DNA from: Elephas maximus indicus
Taxonomy: Eukaryota; Chordata; Mammalia; Proboscidea; Elephantidae
Direction of reading: 5' to 3'
DNA: 64,000 nt
Assembly (NCBI RefSeq): GCF_024166365.1
Contig: NC_064823.1
Span: 2,846,924 to 2,910,923, forward strand
Each line of letters opens with the position of its first letter. Within the stretch, counting starts at the first letter, position 1. Shown here one piece after another: positions 54,161-64,000 of the stretch. Made by a program: the position numbers and the translations under genes. Under the pieces are notes generated by a model. It was given only the letters and a program-made list of their open reading frames with translations. It had not been told where the DNA came from and ran no database searches.

Positions 54161-54322
54161 AGGAGCCCTGGTGGTGCCGTGGTTAAACATTCGGCTGCTA
54201 ACCAAAACGTCAGCAGTTTGAATCCACCAGCTGCTCCTTGGAAACCCCATAAGGCAGTTCTACCCTGTCCTGTAGGGTCGCTACCAGTCAAAATCGACTT
54301 GATGGCAACAGGTTTTGGTCTA
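54161..54322 (+). mobile_element. AfroSINE, short subfamily
   Basis: 'aaggagccctggtggtgccg' to 'gatggcaacaggttttggtc'. Followed directly by another copy. Confidence 0.93.
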
Positions 54323-54330
54323 CCCCCTGA

Positions 54331-54542
54331 AAGAAGACCTGATTGTACAATGGTTAAGCTCTCAGCTGCTAACTGAAATGTTGGTTGTTCGAACCCACCC
54401 AGCGGCTCCACAGGAGAAAGACCTGGTGATCTGTTCCTATACAGATCGCAGCCTAGAAAACCCTATGGGGCAGTTCTACCCTGGTGCATGAGGTTGCTAT
54501 GAGTCAAAATCAACTTCATGGCACCTAACAACAACAACTAAC
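54331..54542 (+). mobile_element. AfroSINE, long form with AAC tail
   Basis: 'aagaagacctgattgtacaa' to 'tcatggcacctaacaacaac'. Its last 25 bases are nearly the RTE 3' terminus. Confidence 0.93.
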
Positions 54543-54605
54543 CTCCTGAGGCAGCTGAAGACCACAGAATCTCTTGCTAAAGCCGATCTGTTCTGTTTTT
54601 AAATT

Positions 54606-54802
54606 GCCAGTTGTGGTTGAGTCAGTTTCGACTCAAGGCAACCACATGTGTGTCAGAGTAGAACTGTGCTCTGTGGGGTTTCAGTGGCAGATTTGGGGAA
54701 GTAGATTGCAAGGCCTTTCTTGCGAGGTACCTCTGGGCTGATTGGAACCACCAGCTGGTTAGAGCCTGAGCACGTTAACCATTTGCACCACTCAGGGACT
54801 CA
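54606..54802 (-). mobile_element. AfroSINE, 'gaggcacctc' subfamily
   Basis: 'gccagttgtggttgagtcag' to 'caccactcagggactcact'. Confidence 0.9.
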
Positions 54803-56475
54803 CTCCCTTATTAAATTAGAAGTATCCTTATTTAAGCAGAGAATGGGGCAAATGGGCAGAAGAGGAGCCAGAGAGCATCCTCTGGTCCATCGCTGGCTGT
54901 GGGAGACTCACGGTTTCACTTGGAGTGCAAGCAAGAAAGGAACAAATGGCACCATGATCCTCTGTTAACAAATCCTCTGAACACGAAGCTCCTTCGTAAT
55001 GAAGCTGGCTGTTTTCTTTTTCTTCAAGTCTTCATAAATCATATGCAGCAGTGTTGGCATGAGTCATATGGCTCGACACCAAAGCTCCTGCTAAGCCACA
55101 CAGCTGCACAGGACAAAAATACATTGGTGAATAGAGCTTGTTTGTCCTGCATGGTTTATGGCAGAAATAAGAAATCAGCAAAATTTAGGGGTTCCCCAGC
55201 CTCTCATTTCTGAGTTTCCTAATCCCTTGGCTGCCTCCTCTCTCCCTTCAGCTGCCCAGTGACAACCTATTCTTTACCCCCTTGCTATTGTCAAGAAAGA
55301 AAAGGACCTGATAAGGGTCATGTTCGTGTACCGATTGTCTGATTCATTGACGAACGACACTTTAGTCTAAGCAAGTTTTAGTCAATGTGGAAATTCAACC
55401 AGATCAATGTCCTTGGTCCTTTAATGTTAATGGAATGATGGAAGACATTCCCCCTTACTGAAGGACTTTCAAATGGCTGGGTGATGTGGAAATCAATGAA
55501 ATCATATAAGGGTAACTCCAACCCGAATGTTGTTGTTGGGTTTGGGGCATCCTGAGAGGCCAGAGGTGCCGTCTCTCTTCTCTGGAGAGTCTGTCTTTGC
55601 AGAGATGGGCCTGGGCCGGGCCCGGCTCCAGCTGCTTGCAGCCTGTTCTGGGGGCCACTGGGGTGACTGATCAGGTTGAGACCATTCCCCTCCAGTCCAG
55701 GTTACCAGTGAGCTTTCTGTCCCTGGTGGATCCCCGTTTCTCCTGAGATTTCTGCTTCCTCTTAATCCTATGTATCTCATAACTTCCAGATCCGTGTTTT
55801 CTGGTGGCCCACTTGATGTTATTTTGGTTAATATTTGGTAATCCCATACTGTACCCACTTCTTCTCTGTCCTCCTTGGATGGGTCCTTAGGACTTTTATA
55901 ATATTGCTTCATCGGATAATGAAGTTTCTGACACTGAAGTGTGCCATTGGAATGCATTTGCCTCATTAATGGAGGTATTGCTGTGTATGTATGTGTGTGG
56001 GTCACTTAATATCTGTTAGGTGGCATATCTCATTTACCTTCAGATTAGAGTATCACCTAATATGCATTTAGGGCTTTGGTTTTAAGAGATGTATTTTTTA
56101 AATTAAATACATATTTTGAGTCCAGGCATCATATCGCATGTTTTGCTTATATATAAAGTGTTTATATAATTTGCCTATCTAAGTTCGGTGAAGTATAAAA
56201 CACCCTAATGAGTGATAGTAAATCATTCTACAAATATAAACCTCTGCTTGTTTGCTGCTGGACTAGAAACAGTCTTTTTCTAATGTTCCAAGTGGATTTT
56301 GGATTTGCCTTTCTCAATACACGAGATGAATCCTGCCTGCGATGATGATTTAGAACAATTTTGCAGCCACATTTCTGATCGGGGCTTTAGGTGTGGAAAA
56401 CCAAGGAGAAAGGTAGGAGACGAGACTTTGTCTTTTGTCTCTGAACCCAGATCCCGGCTTCCCAGGTCCTTCCTG
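54803..56475. other. unannotated non-coding stretch
   Basis: No gene. A 167-codon minus frame (55502-56005) has no recognisable domain. The AT-rich portion 56100-56260 is repeat-poor. Confidence 0.45.
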
Positions 56476-56479
56476 ATGT

Positions 56480-56655
56480 GGAGAGAGGGCGGACTTCAAT
56501 GTCAGAGGGGACTGGATTTGAATTGACTAGCTTGTGACCCTGAACACGTTGCTTGACTTTCTAAGCCTCATGGTTCTCATTTTTAAAAAGTAGATAATGG
56601 TACATACTTCCTGAGTTGGTTATGAAATTAAGGAACCTATTCCAGTCTCTTTCTA
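56480..56655 (+). repeat. MIR SINE remnant
   Basis: 'gtgaccctgaacacgttgct...agtagataatggtacatact'. Confidence 0.62.
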
Positions 56656-57543
56656 GAATGGTATTTACAGTAAACACCAACTCTCTTCCTCTCCCTAACC
56701 TTACTTAGATGTCAGTGTCTGGCAACCATATTTAGAAGAAAATATGAGGAAGTATTTTTCTTCTAGACCCATTGCCATGAAAGGTAAATAAGATAAATTG
56801 TCAATTAGAATATGCATCTAGAAAGTTATACTGTCTCACACTTTGTGTGTGTCGGAGCACCAAGCCACTGTCAGAACCTCTTTGGTCTATTCACCATCGA
56901 GTGGCTAGATGGGATCGGTCCTGTGGGGAGTGGGCAACAAGAGTCCCAGCCAGGCTCCAGGATGGAGGAGGACTGGGTGCGGAGCACACCTACTTCAAAG
57001 TACAAGCTCCATTCTGGGTTGAAGGCCACGGAGTACTGCCTGCCACCCACCCACACATCCATCCTGAAGATTCATTCCTTTCATTTAAGATTTATACATG
57101 CATGTTAGCTTGTCAGTGTCCAACATACAACAAACTAAATTTCTTTGAAAAAAGGGAATGTATTGGCTCATGTACTTAGAAGATTAAGAAGGTGACACTG
57201 ACTTCAGATATCCCTGGGTCCTATGTCCACCCACCAAACCAGTCATTATGGTTGGGGACAGACAGTAATTTCATTGGCTAGACCTGAGTCACAAGCCTGC
57301 TCCTACAACAAAGAGTGGAGTCGGTCCTATCTAAACCTCAGGAGCAGAGAGAGGGTTTCAGGACAGACAAATGCAACTGATGTAGACTCACAGAAGAGAA
57401 AACACTGTGGGTATGTTCACATATTAATCCAGACTGTCAGCTGGCATATCAAACAGGGTCCAATCAGAAGGCAAAAACTATACCAGTTATTTTTAAAAAC
57501 ACAATTTTGTATAAAGAATTCATAACTAGGTACAAAGTTGTTG
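56656..57543. other. unannotated non-coding stretch
   Basis: No gene or clear repeat; overlapping open frames in two phases are treated as chance. Confidence 0.45.
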
Positions 57544-57548
57544 ACTAG

Positions 57549-57976
57549 TGTTATAGATTGAATTTGTCTTCTAAAAAGATAGGTTGAAGTCCTAATCCCT
57601 GTACCTGTGAATGTGACCCTACTTGGAAATAAAGTGTTTGAAGATGTTATCAGTTTGGTTAACATGAGGTTTTACCAGAGTAGGGTGGGTCCTAATCCTA
57701 TATGACTGGTGTCCTTTTAAAAGAAAAGAGACAGAGAGACAGAGGAATGATACCATGTGATGCTACGGCTGCAAGTCAAGGGATTCCTGGAGCTACCAGA
57801 AGCTAGGAGAGAGGCATGGGACAGTTTCTCTCTCAGAGCCTTCAGAAGGAATCGAAACGGCTGGTGCCCTGATATGGACTTCTAGCCTCCAGAAGTGTGA
57901 GACAATAAATTTCTGTTGTTTAAAACCACCCTACTTTGTGGTATATTTGTTATGAAAGCCCTAGAAAACCGATACA
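57549..57976 (+). mobile_element. MLT1-type (ERVL-MaLR) solo LTR with 5-bp TSD
   Basis: A 428-bp LTR from 'tgttatagattgaatttgtc' to 'gaaaaccgataca', with 'aatcctatatgactggtgtc', 'tatggacttctagcctccag' and AATAAA at 57905. Flanked by ACTAG at 57544-57548 and 57977-57981. No internal retroviral sequence. Confidence 0.93.
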
Positions 57977-57981
57977 ACTAG

Positions 57982-58104
57982 GTGATTAAAAGTGTAAAAA
58001 GAGATATTAACTTACCATGGAGGTCACACCTGCAGGAAGTAGCTAGAACCACTTGGGCTGGAAGATGAAAGGAAGAGGTTGGAATTATTAAAACCTAGAC
58101 ACTT
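57982..58104. other. short unannotated gap
   Basis: Nothing recognised. Confidence 0.4.
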
Positions 58105-58105
58105 G

Positions 58106-58254
58106 GAGACCCTGGTGGCGTGGTGGTTAAGAGTTCAGCTGCTAACCAAAAGGACAGCAGTTTGAATCTGCCAGGTGCTCCTTGGAAACCCTGTGGGGCA
58201 GTTCTACTCTGTCCTATAGTGTTGCTAGGAGTCAGAATCGACTCCGTGGCAGGA
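58106..58254 (+). mobile_element. AfroSINE, short subfamily
   Basis: 'gagaccctggtggcgtggtg' to 'cgactccgtggcagg'. Confidence 0.93.
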
Positions 58255-58269
58255 GCTGACTTAGAGGAT

Positions 58270-58512
58270 GGAGTCCCTGGGTGGCACGAGCGGTTAAGCA
58301 TTTGACTACTAGTCAAAAGTTGGTGGCTTGACCCTACTCAGAGGCACCTCGGAAGACAGGCCAGGCGATCTGCTTGCAAAGAGTCACAGCCTTGAAAACC
58401 CTATGGAGCAGTGCTGCTGTTTTGCTACTATGCACACGTTGGTGGATGGGGGAGGGGGGCGGTTGCCATGAGTCAGAATCAACTTGACAGCAACTAACAA
58501 CAAAACAACAAG
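58270..58512 (+). mobile_element. AfroSINE, 'gaggcacctc' subfamily, with G-rich insertion
   Basis: 'gagtccctgggtggcacgag' to 'gacagcaactaacaacaaaa'. The middle carries an extra 'ggtggatgggggaggggggc' block. Confidence 0.9.
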
Positions 58513-59085
58513 ATGCTCAGAGGAGATGCCCTACAGAGCCAAAACTCAGACTTCTGGGTGGGTGGGGGGCAGCTGCTTGGCTGGCACTGGAAACCGAGGG
58601 GCACAACAAAGCTGGTCCTGCCAGTGCTGGCAAAACTAAATACTGGGTTCACTCGCTGCTGTGGAAATGAACTGCTTCTACTGGAATAAAGGAGTGTACC
58701 TGGGCTCCTAACAGGAAACGCATGCAGACGTTAAGGCAATAGGAGCTTCCAGACTTGCAGGCTCCCTCTCATGCCCTCTATTTTCAGAGCCTAACATGGA
58801 GCTGCTGGCAAAGGAGAAATATGGTTTGCCAAGTCTCAGCTCCAGCATTATAAAGCAGAGCTTATGGGGATGGGTGTGGAGGTCAGAGACAATGACTTAA
58901 GAACTGGGAGGTCATCATACTTTAGTGGGCATTGATTGCTTCCTTAAAGGTTAGCAGAGGGTAAGTGTACTAAACAAAGAGACGTTCAAATGGCGTTGAA
59001 CAATGCATGGAGATCAGAATAACGATTCTCTCCTACCTTCAAAGTTTCTTCTTCATTAGGCAGAGCAGATCTGATATCAGGGAGG
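58513..59085. other. unannotated non-coding stretch
   Basis: No gene or clear repeat. Confidence 0.4.
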
Positions 59086-59097
59086 CCTATCCTAGGT

Positions 59098-59267
59098 AAA
59101 GGAGCCCTGGTGGCACAGTGGTTAAGCATTCGGCTGCTAACCAAAAGGTTGGCAGTTCGAAACCACCAGCCGCTCCTTGGAAACCCTATAAGGCATTTCT
59201 ACTCTGTCCTATAGGGTTGGTATGGGTCAGAATTGACTTGATGGCAATGGGTTTGGTTTGGTTTTGG
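59098..59267 (+). mobile_element. AfroSINE (tandem member 1)
   Basis: 'ggagccctggtggcacagtg' to 'gggtttggtttggttttgg'. Flanked by TATCCTAGGT at 59088-59097 and 59268-59277. Close to consensus, probably young. Confidence 0.96.
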
Positions 59268-59277
59268 TATCCTAGGT

Positions 59278-59496
59278 TAAGAAGCCCTGGTGGAGCAATG
59301 GTTAAGCACTCAGCTGCTTAATTGGAAAGTCGGCAGTTCAAACCCACCAGCTGCTCTGTGGAAGAAAGATGTGGCAGTCTGTTTCCATAAAGATTTACAA
59401 CCTTGGAAATCCTATGGGGGCAGTTCTGCTCTGTCTTATAAGGTCACTATGAGTCAGAATCCACTCTACAGCAATGGTTTTTTTGTTTGTTTGTCT
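59278..59496 (+). mobile_element. AfroSINE, long form (tandem member 2)
   Basis: 'aagaagccctggtggagcaa' to the T-rich tail. Flanked by TATCCTAGGT at 59268-59277 and 59497-59506. Confidence 0.96.
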
Positions 59497-59681
59497 TATC
59501 CTAGGTGTGACTATGAAGTGAAGAGATAGAATCCCCAAGGAAAGCGTTTCATTAACTTGTATTATCCTTTCAGGTGCCTGTGCTACAAGTAGGTCAAGCT
59601 TTCCCTTTTCTATCTCAGTAATTACCAAGCCATGTTGATCAAAGTACAGCTGAAACTTTCTCAGTGAGTAAGCGTAAGCTA

Positions 59682-59863
59682 GGAGCCCTGGTGGCACAGT
59701 GGTTAAGCACTCAGCTGTTAACTGAGAGGTTGGCAGTTTGAGCACACTGGCTGCCCCGTGGGAGAAAGATGTGGCAGTCTGCTTCCATAAAGACTGCAGC
59801 CTTGGAAACCCTATCCCAAAACCCAATGCCATCGAAACCCTATAGAGCAGTTCTGCTCTGTCC
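59682..59863 (+). mobile_element. AfroSINE carrying a 19-bp antisense SINE-end insertion
   Basis: Begins 'ggagccctggtggcacagtg'. At 59815-59833 lies CCCAAAACCCAATGCCATC, the complement of an AfroSINE 3' end, between two copies of GAAACCCTAT (59805-59814 and 59834-59843). It is truncated at 'gctctgtcc', where the next SINE begins. Confidence 0.9.
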
Positions 59864-60065
59864 AGGGGCCCTGGTGGAGCAGTGGTTAAGTGCTCAGCTG
59901 CTGACTGAAAGGTCAGTGGTTTGAATCCACCAGCAGCTCCGCAGGAGAAAGATGTGGTCGTGTTCTTCCGTAATGATTACAGCCTTAGAAACCCTAAGGG
60001 GCAGTTCTACTCTGTCCTATAGGGTCGCTATGATTTGGAATCAACTCAACAGCAATGGGTTAAGC
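59864..60065 (+). mobile_element. AfroSINE, long form
   Basis: 'aggggccctggtggagcagt' to 'actcaacagcaatgggttaa'. Abuts the preceding truncated copy. Confidence 0.95.
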
Positions 60066-60685
60066 ACAAACAACCTTGTCAGGGGAAAGAGCCAGTGAGT
60101 TTAAACAAAATGTTTGTCCTTTTCCTAAGGTAAGGCGTCTTCTCTTGGTCAAAACTTCTCAGCAATTCTGTCACTTGAGATTAGCTTCTGAAGTCCTAAA
60201 GATTCAGACAAATTTAACTTCTCTAGTTATTTTAGTCATACTGGTACGATCACTTTGATCAAAGCAAGTTGTGTGTGAGAGTGTTTATAAGGCCAGGTGA
60301 AAAACACATACTCTGTGTAACAATAAATGTCAGAACACCAAGTACCATTTGGTGAACTTTAGAAGAACTGTTAAGCAATGCAGCCCTTCTCTTTGCTCCA
60401 ACAAATCCTGAAGACTCGACTTTTCAAAACAGGGGAAAAGCTGAACAGTCCAATTAAACCATGAGTCCTTTTTTGGTTTATTGTTAGCAACAGGCTGTCA
60501 GCAAAACTTACTTCATGCCTATTAATAAATGAGTAATAAATAACAATTGTTCTAAATAAGAATAAACTTTTAGAGAAAACAATAGCGACACAGAAATCAT
60601 CAGAAGTGACTCTGGGTACCTTATAAAAAATTTAATTCATTTAAACTAAAGGTTTATAGTTTTTAAAATATTTTCACCTCTATCT
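60066..60685. other. unannotated AT-rich stretch
   Basis: No gene or clear repeat. Confidence 0.4.
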
Positions 60686-60689
60686 TCTC

Positions 60690-60830
60690 ATTCAGACCTC
60701 AAAGGAACTGGGTAAGGTAGGTTAAGATTTATTATGCCAACGTTGCAGACTAAAACACCAAAAAGCTGAGGTTCAGAGGAGCTTAAGCAGTTTGCTTAAG
60801 TTGTGAATGGTGGAGCTGGCCTTCTGAATC
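60690..60830 (-). repeat. MIR-like remnant
   Basis: 'actgggtaaggtaggttaag...aaaagctgaggttcagagga'. Confidence 0.62.
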
Positions 60831-61117
60831 CCACCACCCTCTTTCAATTGTTACTTCTTTAACTTACTCCACCAGCAGATTTCATAAAATGGAACGGATC
60901 GTGGTTAATGTTAATTCATTCACTCACCACGAATGTTTTAAATAGTTACTATCTTGCATTTTATATATGCAGGTTTATATGGCCTGCTATTTCCCACATA
61001 TATGAAGTAGTAAGATTTATCCTTTTAGACAGTTCATCTGAAACGTAACTCACAAATACTTGGGAAGCAAGCTTTGGAACTTGACAATAATAGTACCAAC
61101 AAGAATAATAACGTTAT

Positions 61118-61315
61118 TGTTGTGTGCCATTGAGTTGATTCTAACTCCTAGCAACCCTATAGGACAGAGTAGGCCTACCCCATAGGTTTTCCTAGGCTGT
61201 AAGTCTTTACGGGAGCAGGTTACCAAGCCTTTTCTCGTGCACAGCCACTGGTGGATTCAAATTGAAATTTAGATTAGCCTCAGAGCACTTAACCACTGCA
61301 CCACCAGACCTCCTT
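61118..61315 (-). mobile_element. AfroSINE beside an AAT repeat
   Basis: 'attgttgtgtgccattgagt' to 'cactgcaccaccagacctcc'. AATAATA-type sequence on both sides suggests insertion into an (AAT)n tract. Confidence 0.92.
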
Positions 61316-61324
61316 TAATAATAA

Positions 61325-61535
61325 TAATAATAGCTAATGTTTATCAAATGTTACTACGGACCAGACTTTCTTCTTTATGCAACCCCTAACAATTACTCAT
61401 GAGGTCTATACTTCTTTTAGCCCCATTTTACAGATGAAGAAACAGAGGCTCAGATAACTTTCCGAAGTCACTTAACCAACAAGATGCAGAACAAGAACTG
61501 AATCCAGGTTTGTCTGATCCAGAACCCAGACCCTT
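61325..61535 (-). repeat. MIR SINE remnant
   Basis: 'taatgtttatcaaatgttac...cccattttacagatgaagaa...acagaggctcagataacttt'. Confidence 0.82.
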
Positions 61536-61639
61536 CCATGTAGGGTTCAGCCACCAGTAGAACTGTCCCAGCCGTGAACACCGACCTGTCCCGTTCTCCC
61601 AGACCTGCCCAAATGCGACTCTAAATAGAGAGGATAAGG

Positions 61640-61960
61640 ACAAAAATACACCTGGTAAAACCCTTCTTCACTGCTTCATTTGTTGGCAAGAAATGACAAT
61701 GTCAAGGCCACCCCAAATGTCATGTACCTCTGATTTACTTCCATTAAAGCTTGATGACTGAATGAAGGCTCTTTGATAAGAAAAGTCAAACTTTTCCCCT
61801 GATTTTGTTAATATCCTAGAATGAAAGATGCCACACAGATTCCAGTGATTACCTAATTAACTGGAGTGGATAATAGTTTTCATACTGTAGGCCTAAAGGC
61901 AGGCAGAAATCAGAATTCCATGCCGACATAAGGAGAAGTGTTTTTCGAAATATTCACACA
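61640..61960. promoter_or_regulatory. candidate conserved non-coding element
   Basis: Repeat-free block with TTACCTAATTAACTGGAGTG (61849-61868) and other AT-core words. No coding potential. Speculative. Confidence 0.28.
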
Positions 61961-62915
61961 CAATACGACACATTTCTCCACAGCAGTTCCGTCTTTACTA
62001 GCTTTTTGTCGTCTTCAGAACATACCACAGGCATTAATCCATATTACGGACTTAGCACTTTCTTTTTTTCTGCTTACACTCTGACTTATTTTCGAGTTAG
62101 AAAATAAGTTTTTAGAAAACTTAAAAGTGCCTGAAACCGCAAAACTTCTTCTTTTTTTGGCACTCATCACTGAAAAGAGCTGAATTTTTTCCCAAGATTT
62201 TTATAAGGAATTTGCTCTTAGGCTGATGCTTGTTAACTGGAGTTTTTTTTTTTTTTTTTCCTGACCAACTTCTAATTTCCTGAAAATTGAGGCTTATGAT
62301 ATGGTGAATGCCCTAACAAATCGTAATCTGGGATAATGAGCTAGATGGGTAAATGAGTAGATGGCTACTGCTAGACGATTAGAACGTCTACAGACTTTTC
62401 TTTTTTTACCTCCCAGTTAAGTATAGATGTGATTATCTGACTATGCAGACACTTTCCTTTAGTAATTGCGCTAGACTGTCTCAATTTATTTTATGTAATA
62501 TTCTTTTTAATAACAATGTCTATTAAAGACATCTGTCGAAAGTCTGCCATGCTTATTTCATGGATAGATGGAATAAGAGAACCATTTAAGAATTCTGTTT
62601 TCAGTTTGATGTTATGGGCTGTTAAGGAGAAGGGTTATGGCTGTAACATTATTAGTTGGAACTTGACTCAAATTGAAATCAGGTCCAAGAATTTACTTAT
62701 CCGTAATATCCTGAAGGGCCTTTTAAAACATTAAAAAGTTTAACTAAACAAGAATATTAGCCTAATGTAATGTTTTACCTAGGCTTCCCAAGGCCATTCA
62801 GCACACTTTCTAATCACCAGATTCATATGTTAGCCTGTTTCTCTTTCCCATCCTACAACATTTTTAAAAATCAGGGATTTATTATATCAGGTCTGTATTT
62901 TAACTGCAAGAGGAA
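61961..62915. other. AT-rich repeat-poor stretch
   Basis: T-run at 62241-62259. No gene. Confidence 0.45.
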
Positions 62916-62917
62916 AA

Positions 62918-62965
62918 CAAACAAACCAAACCCGTCGCTGCTGAGTCGATTCTGACTCATAGGAA
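62918..62965 (-). mobile_element. AfroSINE 3' fragment (very short)
   Basis: 'acaaaccaaacccgtcgctg' to 'gattctgactcatagg'; about 48 bp, heavily 5' truncated. Confidence 0.85.
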
Positions 62966-63147
62966 GAGGGGTATGTATTTGCTGAATTATTTCACTATAA
63001 ATGTAAAAGAAAAAAATCCCATGTGCCATGCACCCTTTGTTAGGAGTCAAGATGCCAGCTGAACCACGGGGATGGTGATAGAACAGTGAGGCACAGGGGC
63101 CCAAGACTAGGTTTGGCCTGGATCAGCCACCATAGTTGCACCATAAA

Positions 63148-63168
63148 AAAAAAAAAAAAAAAAAAATT
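63148..63168. repeat. poly(A) run
   Basis: A-run without an adjacent recognisable retrocopy. Confidence 0.9.
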
Positions 63169-63347
63169 TAATGCACCGTAGCCAAGTAGAAATGAATCAC
63201 CCCACCCAACGGCTGGGCTTAGCGTTTCTGTAATTTCATTTTAAAACCCCAATGGTTGAGATTAAAAGAAAGCAAAAAAAAAAAATGTCAAATTTCTACT
63301 TCTGCAGCTTGAAGAGCTCCCCACTCCCCATGCCTGTGGCCTTGACG

Positions 63348-63380
63348 CTGCCTTTGGCATTGCTGCCTTTGGCATTGCTG
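63348..63380. repeat. 15-bp tandem duplication
   Basis: GCTGCCTTTGGCATT is present twice in tandem. Confidence 0.85.
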
Positions 63381-63579
63381 CTAGTGACGTGAGGAATAAT
63401 TCGCCTCCGTCAGGGAGTTTGGCTGTTTCGTCACTGACGTAAGAGACCTGCATAACTCCACGGTGAGTGCTGTCTGGGTGAGTCATGTGGCTCCTTCACG
63501 CACTTTTTGACTGAACAGTGATAACTCAGATAATGTATTACCCTGTGCCCCTTTTCTAAGAGGAATCTGCTGTTTTTTC

Positions 63580-63745
63580 CTACAGAGGAGTGAAAGAAAG
63601 ACCTCATAGAGGCATTTAAAGTGACATCACCATGCCAATCCCAATTAATTTTAACCAGGAAGATGCAATTGCTAGGGCAGATTAAATATAATAAAGGTAA
63701 ATCTCAGTGACAACGCTGTCTCTTGTTTACAACTGGTGCTAATTG
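63580..63745. promoter_or_regulatory. candidate conserved non-coding element
   Basis: Repeat-free block with CCAATTAATTTTAACCAGGA and AAAGTGACATCACCATGCCA (CRE/AP-1-like TGACATCA). Speculative. Confidence 0.25.
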
Positions 63746-63869
63746 GTCATCAAGTTCTCAGAAAAGAGTAGATGAAACAACACCCAAAATGTAGCTGGTA
63801 AAATTTATAATATCACAGTCCTACCTGCCGGTGGGAATCCGTTGGCTTTGCCGTGCACTCACTGGCTCG

Positions 63870-63990
63870 TCCATTCTATACATATTGCTGCGTGCCTGCT
63901 AGGTGCCTGGGCTAAATACAGTGACTCAACAGTGAGCAAATATGGCCCTCGCCCTCCTAGGACTTGCAGTCATTGGGAAAACAGAATTTG
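63870..63990 (+). repeat. L2-like ancient repeat
   Basis: 'tgctgcgtgcctgctaggtg...tacagtgactcaacagtgag...cctaggacttgcagtcattg'. Confidence 0.6.
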
Positions 63991-64000
63991 AGTAAGTATT

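Noticed and set aside
55502-56005. 167-codon minus-strand open frame
   Set aside because: No recognisable motif or splice context; isolated, with ordinary composition for a chance frame.
63148-63168. A-run as the tail of a processed pseudogene
   Set aside because: No mRNA-like sequence or target duplication precedes it.

Overview
This window looks like a stretch of Afrotherian mammal nuclear DNA, most likely elephant or a close relative. The evidence is the repeat content. More than 40 copies or fragments of an Afrotheria-type tRNA-derived SINE (AfroSINE) lie beside copies of an RTE/BovB-like LINE with which it shares its 3' end. Old placental repeats (MIR, L2-like, MLT1 LTR, hAT-type elements) are also present. 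I found no intact protein-coding gene, no bacterial-type operon and no CRISPR. Nearly every open frame is a chance ORF, a simple-repeat artefact or part of a mobile element. The window behaves like an intergenic or large-intron region.

Layout. 1-9.8 kb: MIR/L2-age DNA with scattered AfroSINEs, an RTE 3' fragment (2048-2600), a 12-bp-unit GGTA/GGCA microsatellite (4734-4886) abutting a composite RTE derivative (4887-5330), and an unidentified 57-codon ORF behind a GC-rich leader (8338-8511). 9.8-12.4 kb: dense AfroSINE arrays and a tRNA-Gly-headed SINE. 15.9-17.9 kb: a 1.78-kb 5'-truncated RTE with decayed reverse-transcriptase frames, inserted into an older AfroSINE with a perfect 13-bp target duplication. 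18.9-20.6 kb: a second composite RTE derivative split by an AfroSINE, then a hAT-like element carrying a SINE whose 5' part is inverted. 23.9-24.25 kb: a GATA satellite with a 39/78-bp higher-order repeat. 24.7-26.4 kb: an old repeat invaded by an L1 3' end and then by a solo LTR. 27.26-28.22 kb: a processed RPS2 pseudogene with target duplications.

33.5-34.35 kb is the only strong CpG-rich, promoter-like segment. It has GC boxes, a very good CTCF-type motif and a possible splice donor. From about 34.4 to 64 kb there are MIRs, MLT1 LTRs, two palindromic MER-type hAT MITE-like elements, an RTE copy (47918-48953), tandem AfroSINE clusters that re-use one target site (notably 59088-59506), and several repeat-poor stretches with homeodomain-like motifs that could be conserved non-coding elements.

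How the parts work together. The functional relationship visible here is parasitic. The RTE encodes the reverse transcriptase, while AfroSINEs and composite elements carry the same RTE-like 3' tail and are presumably mobilised by it. L1 machinery probably made the RPS2 retrocopy. The best candidates for host function are the CpG-rich segment at 33.5-34.35 kb and the repeat-poor AT-rich stretches near 44.9, 51.6, 61.8 and 63.6 kb. I see no clear evidence of a previously undescribed system; the novel-looking observations concern insertion mechanism and repeat architecture.
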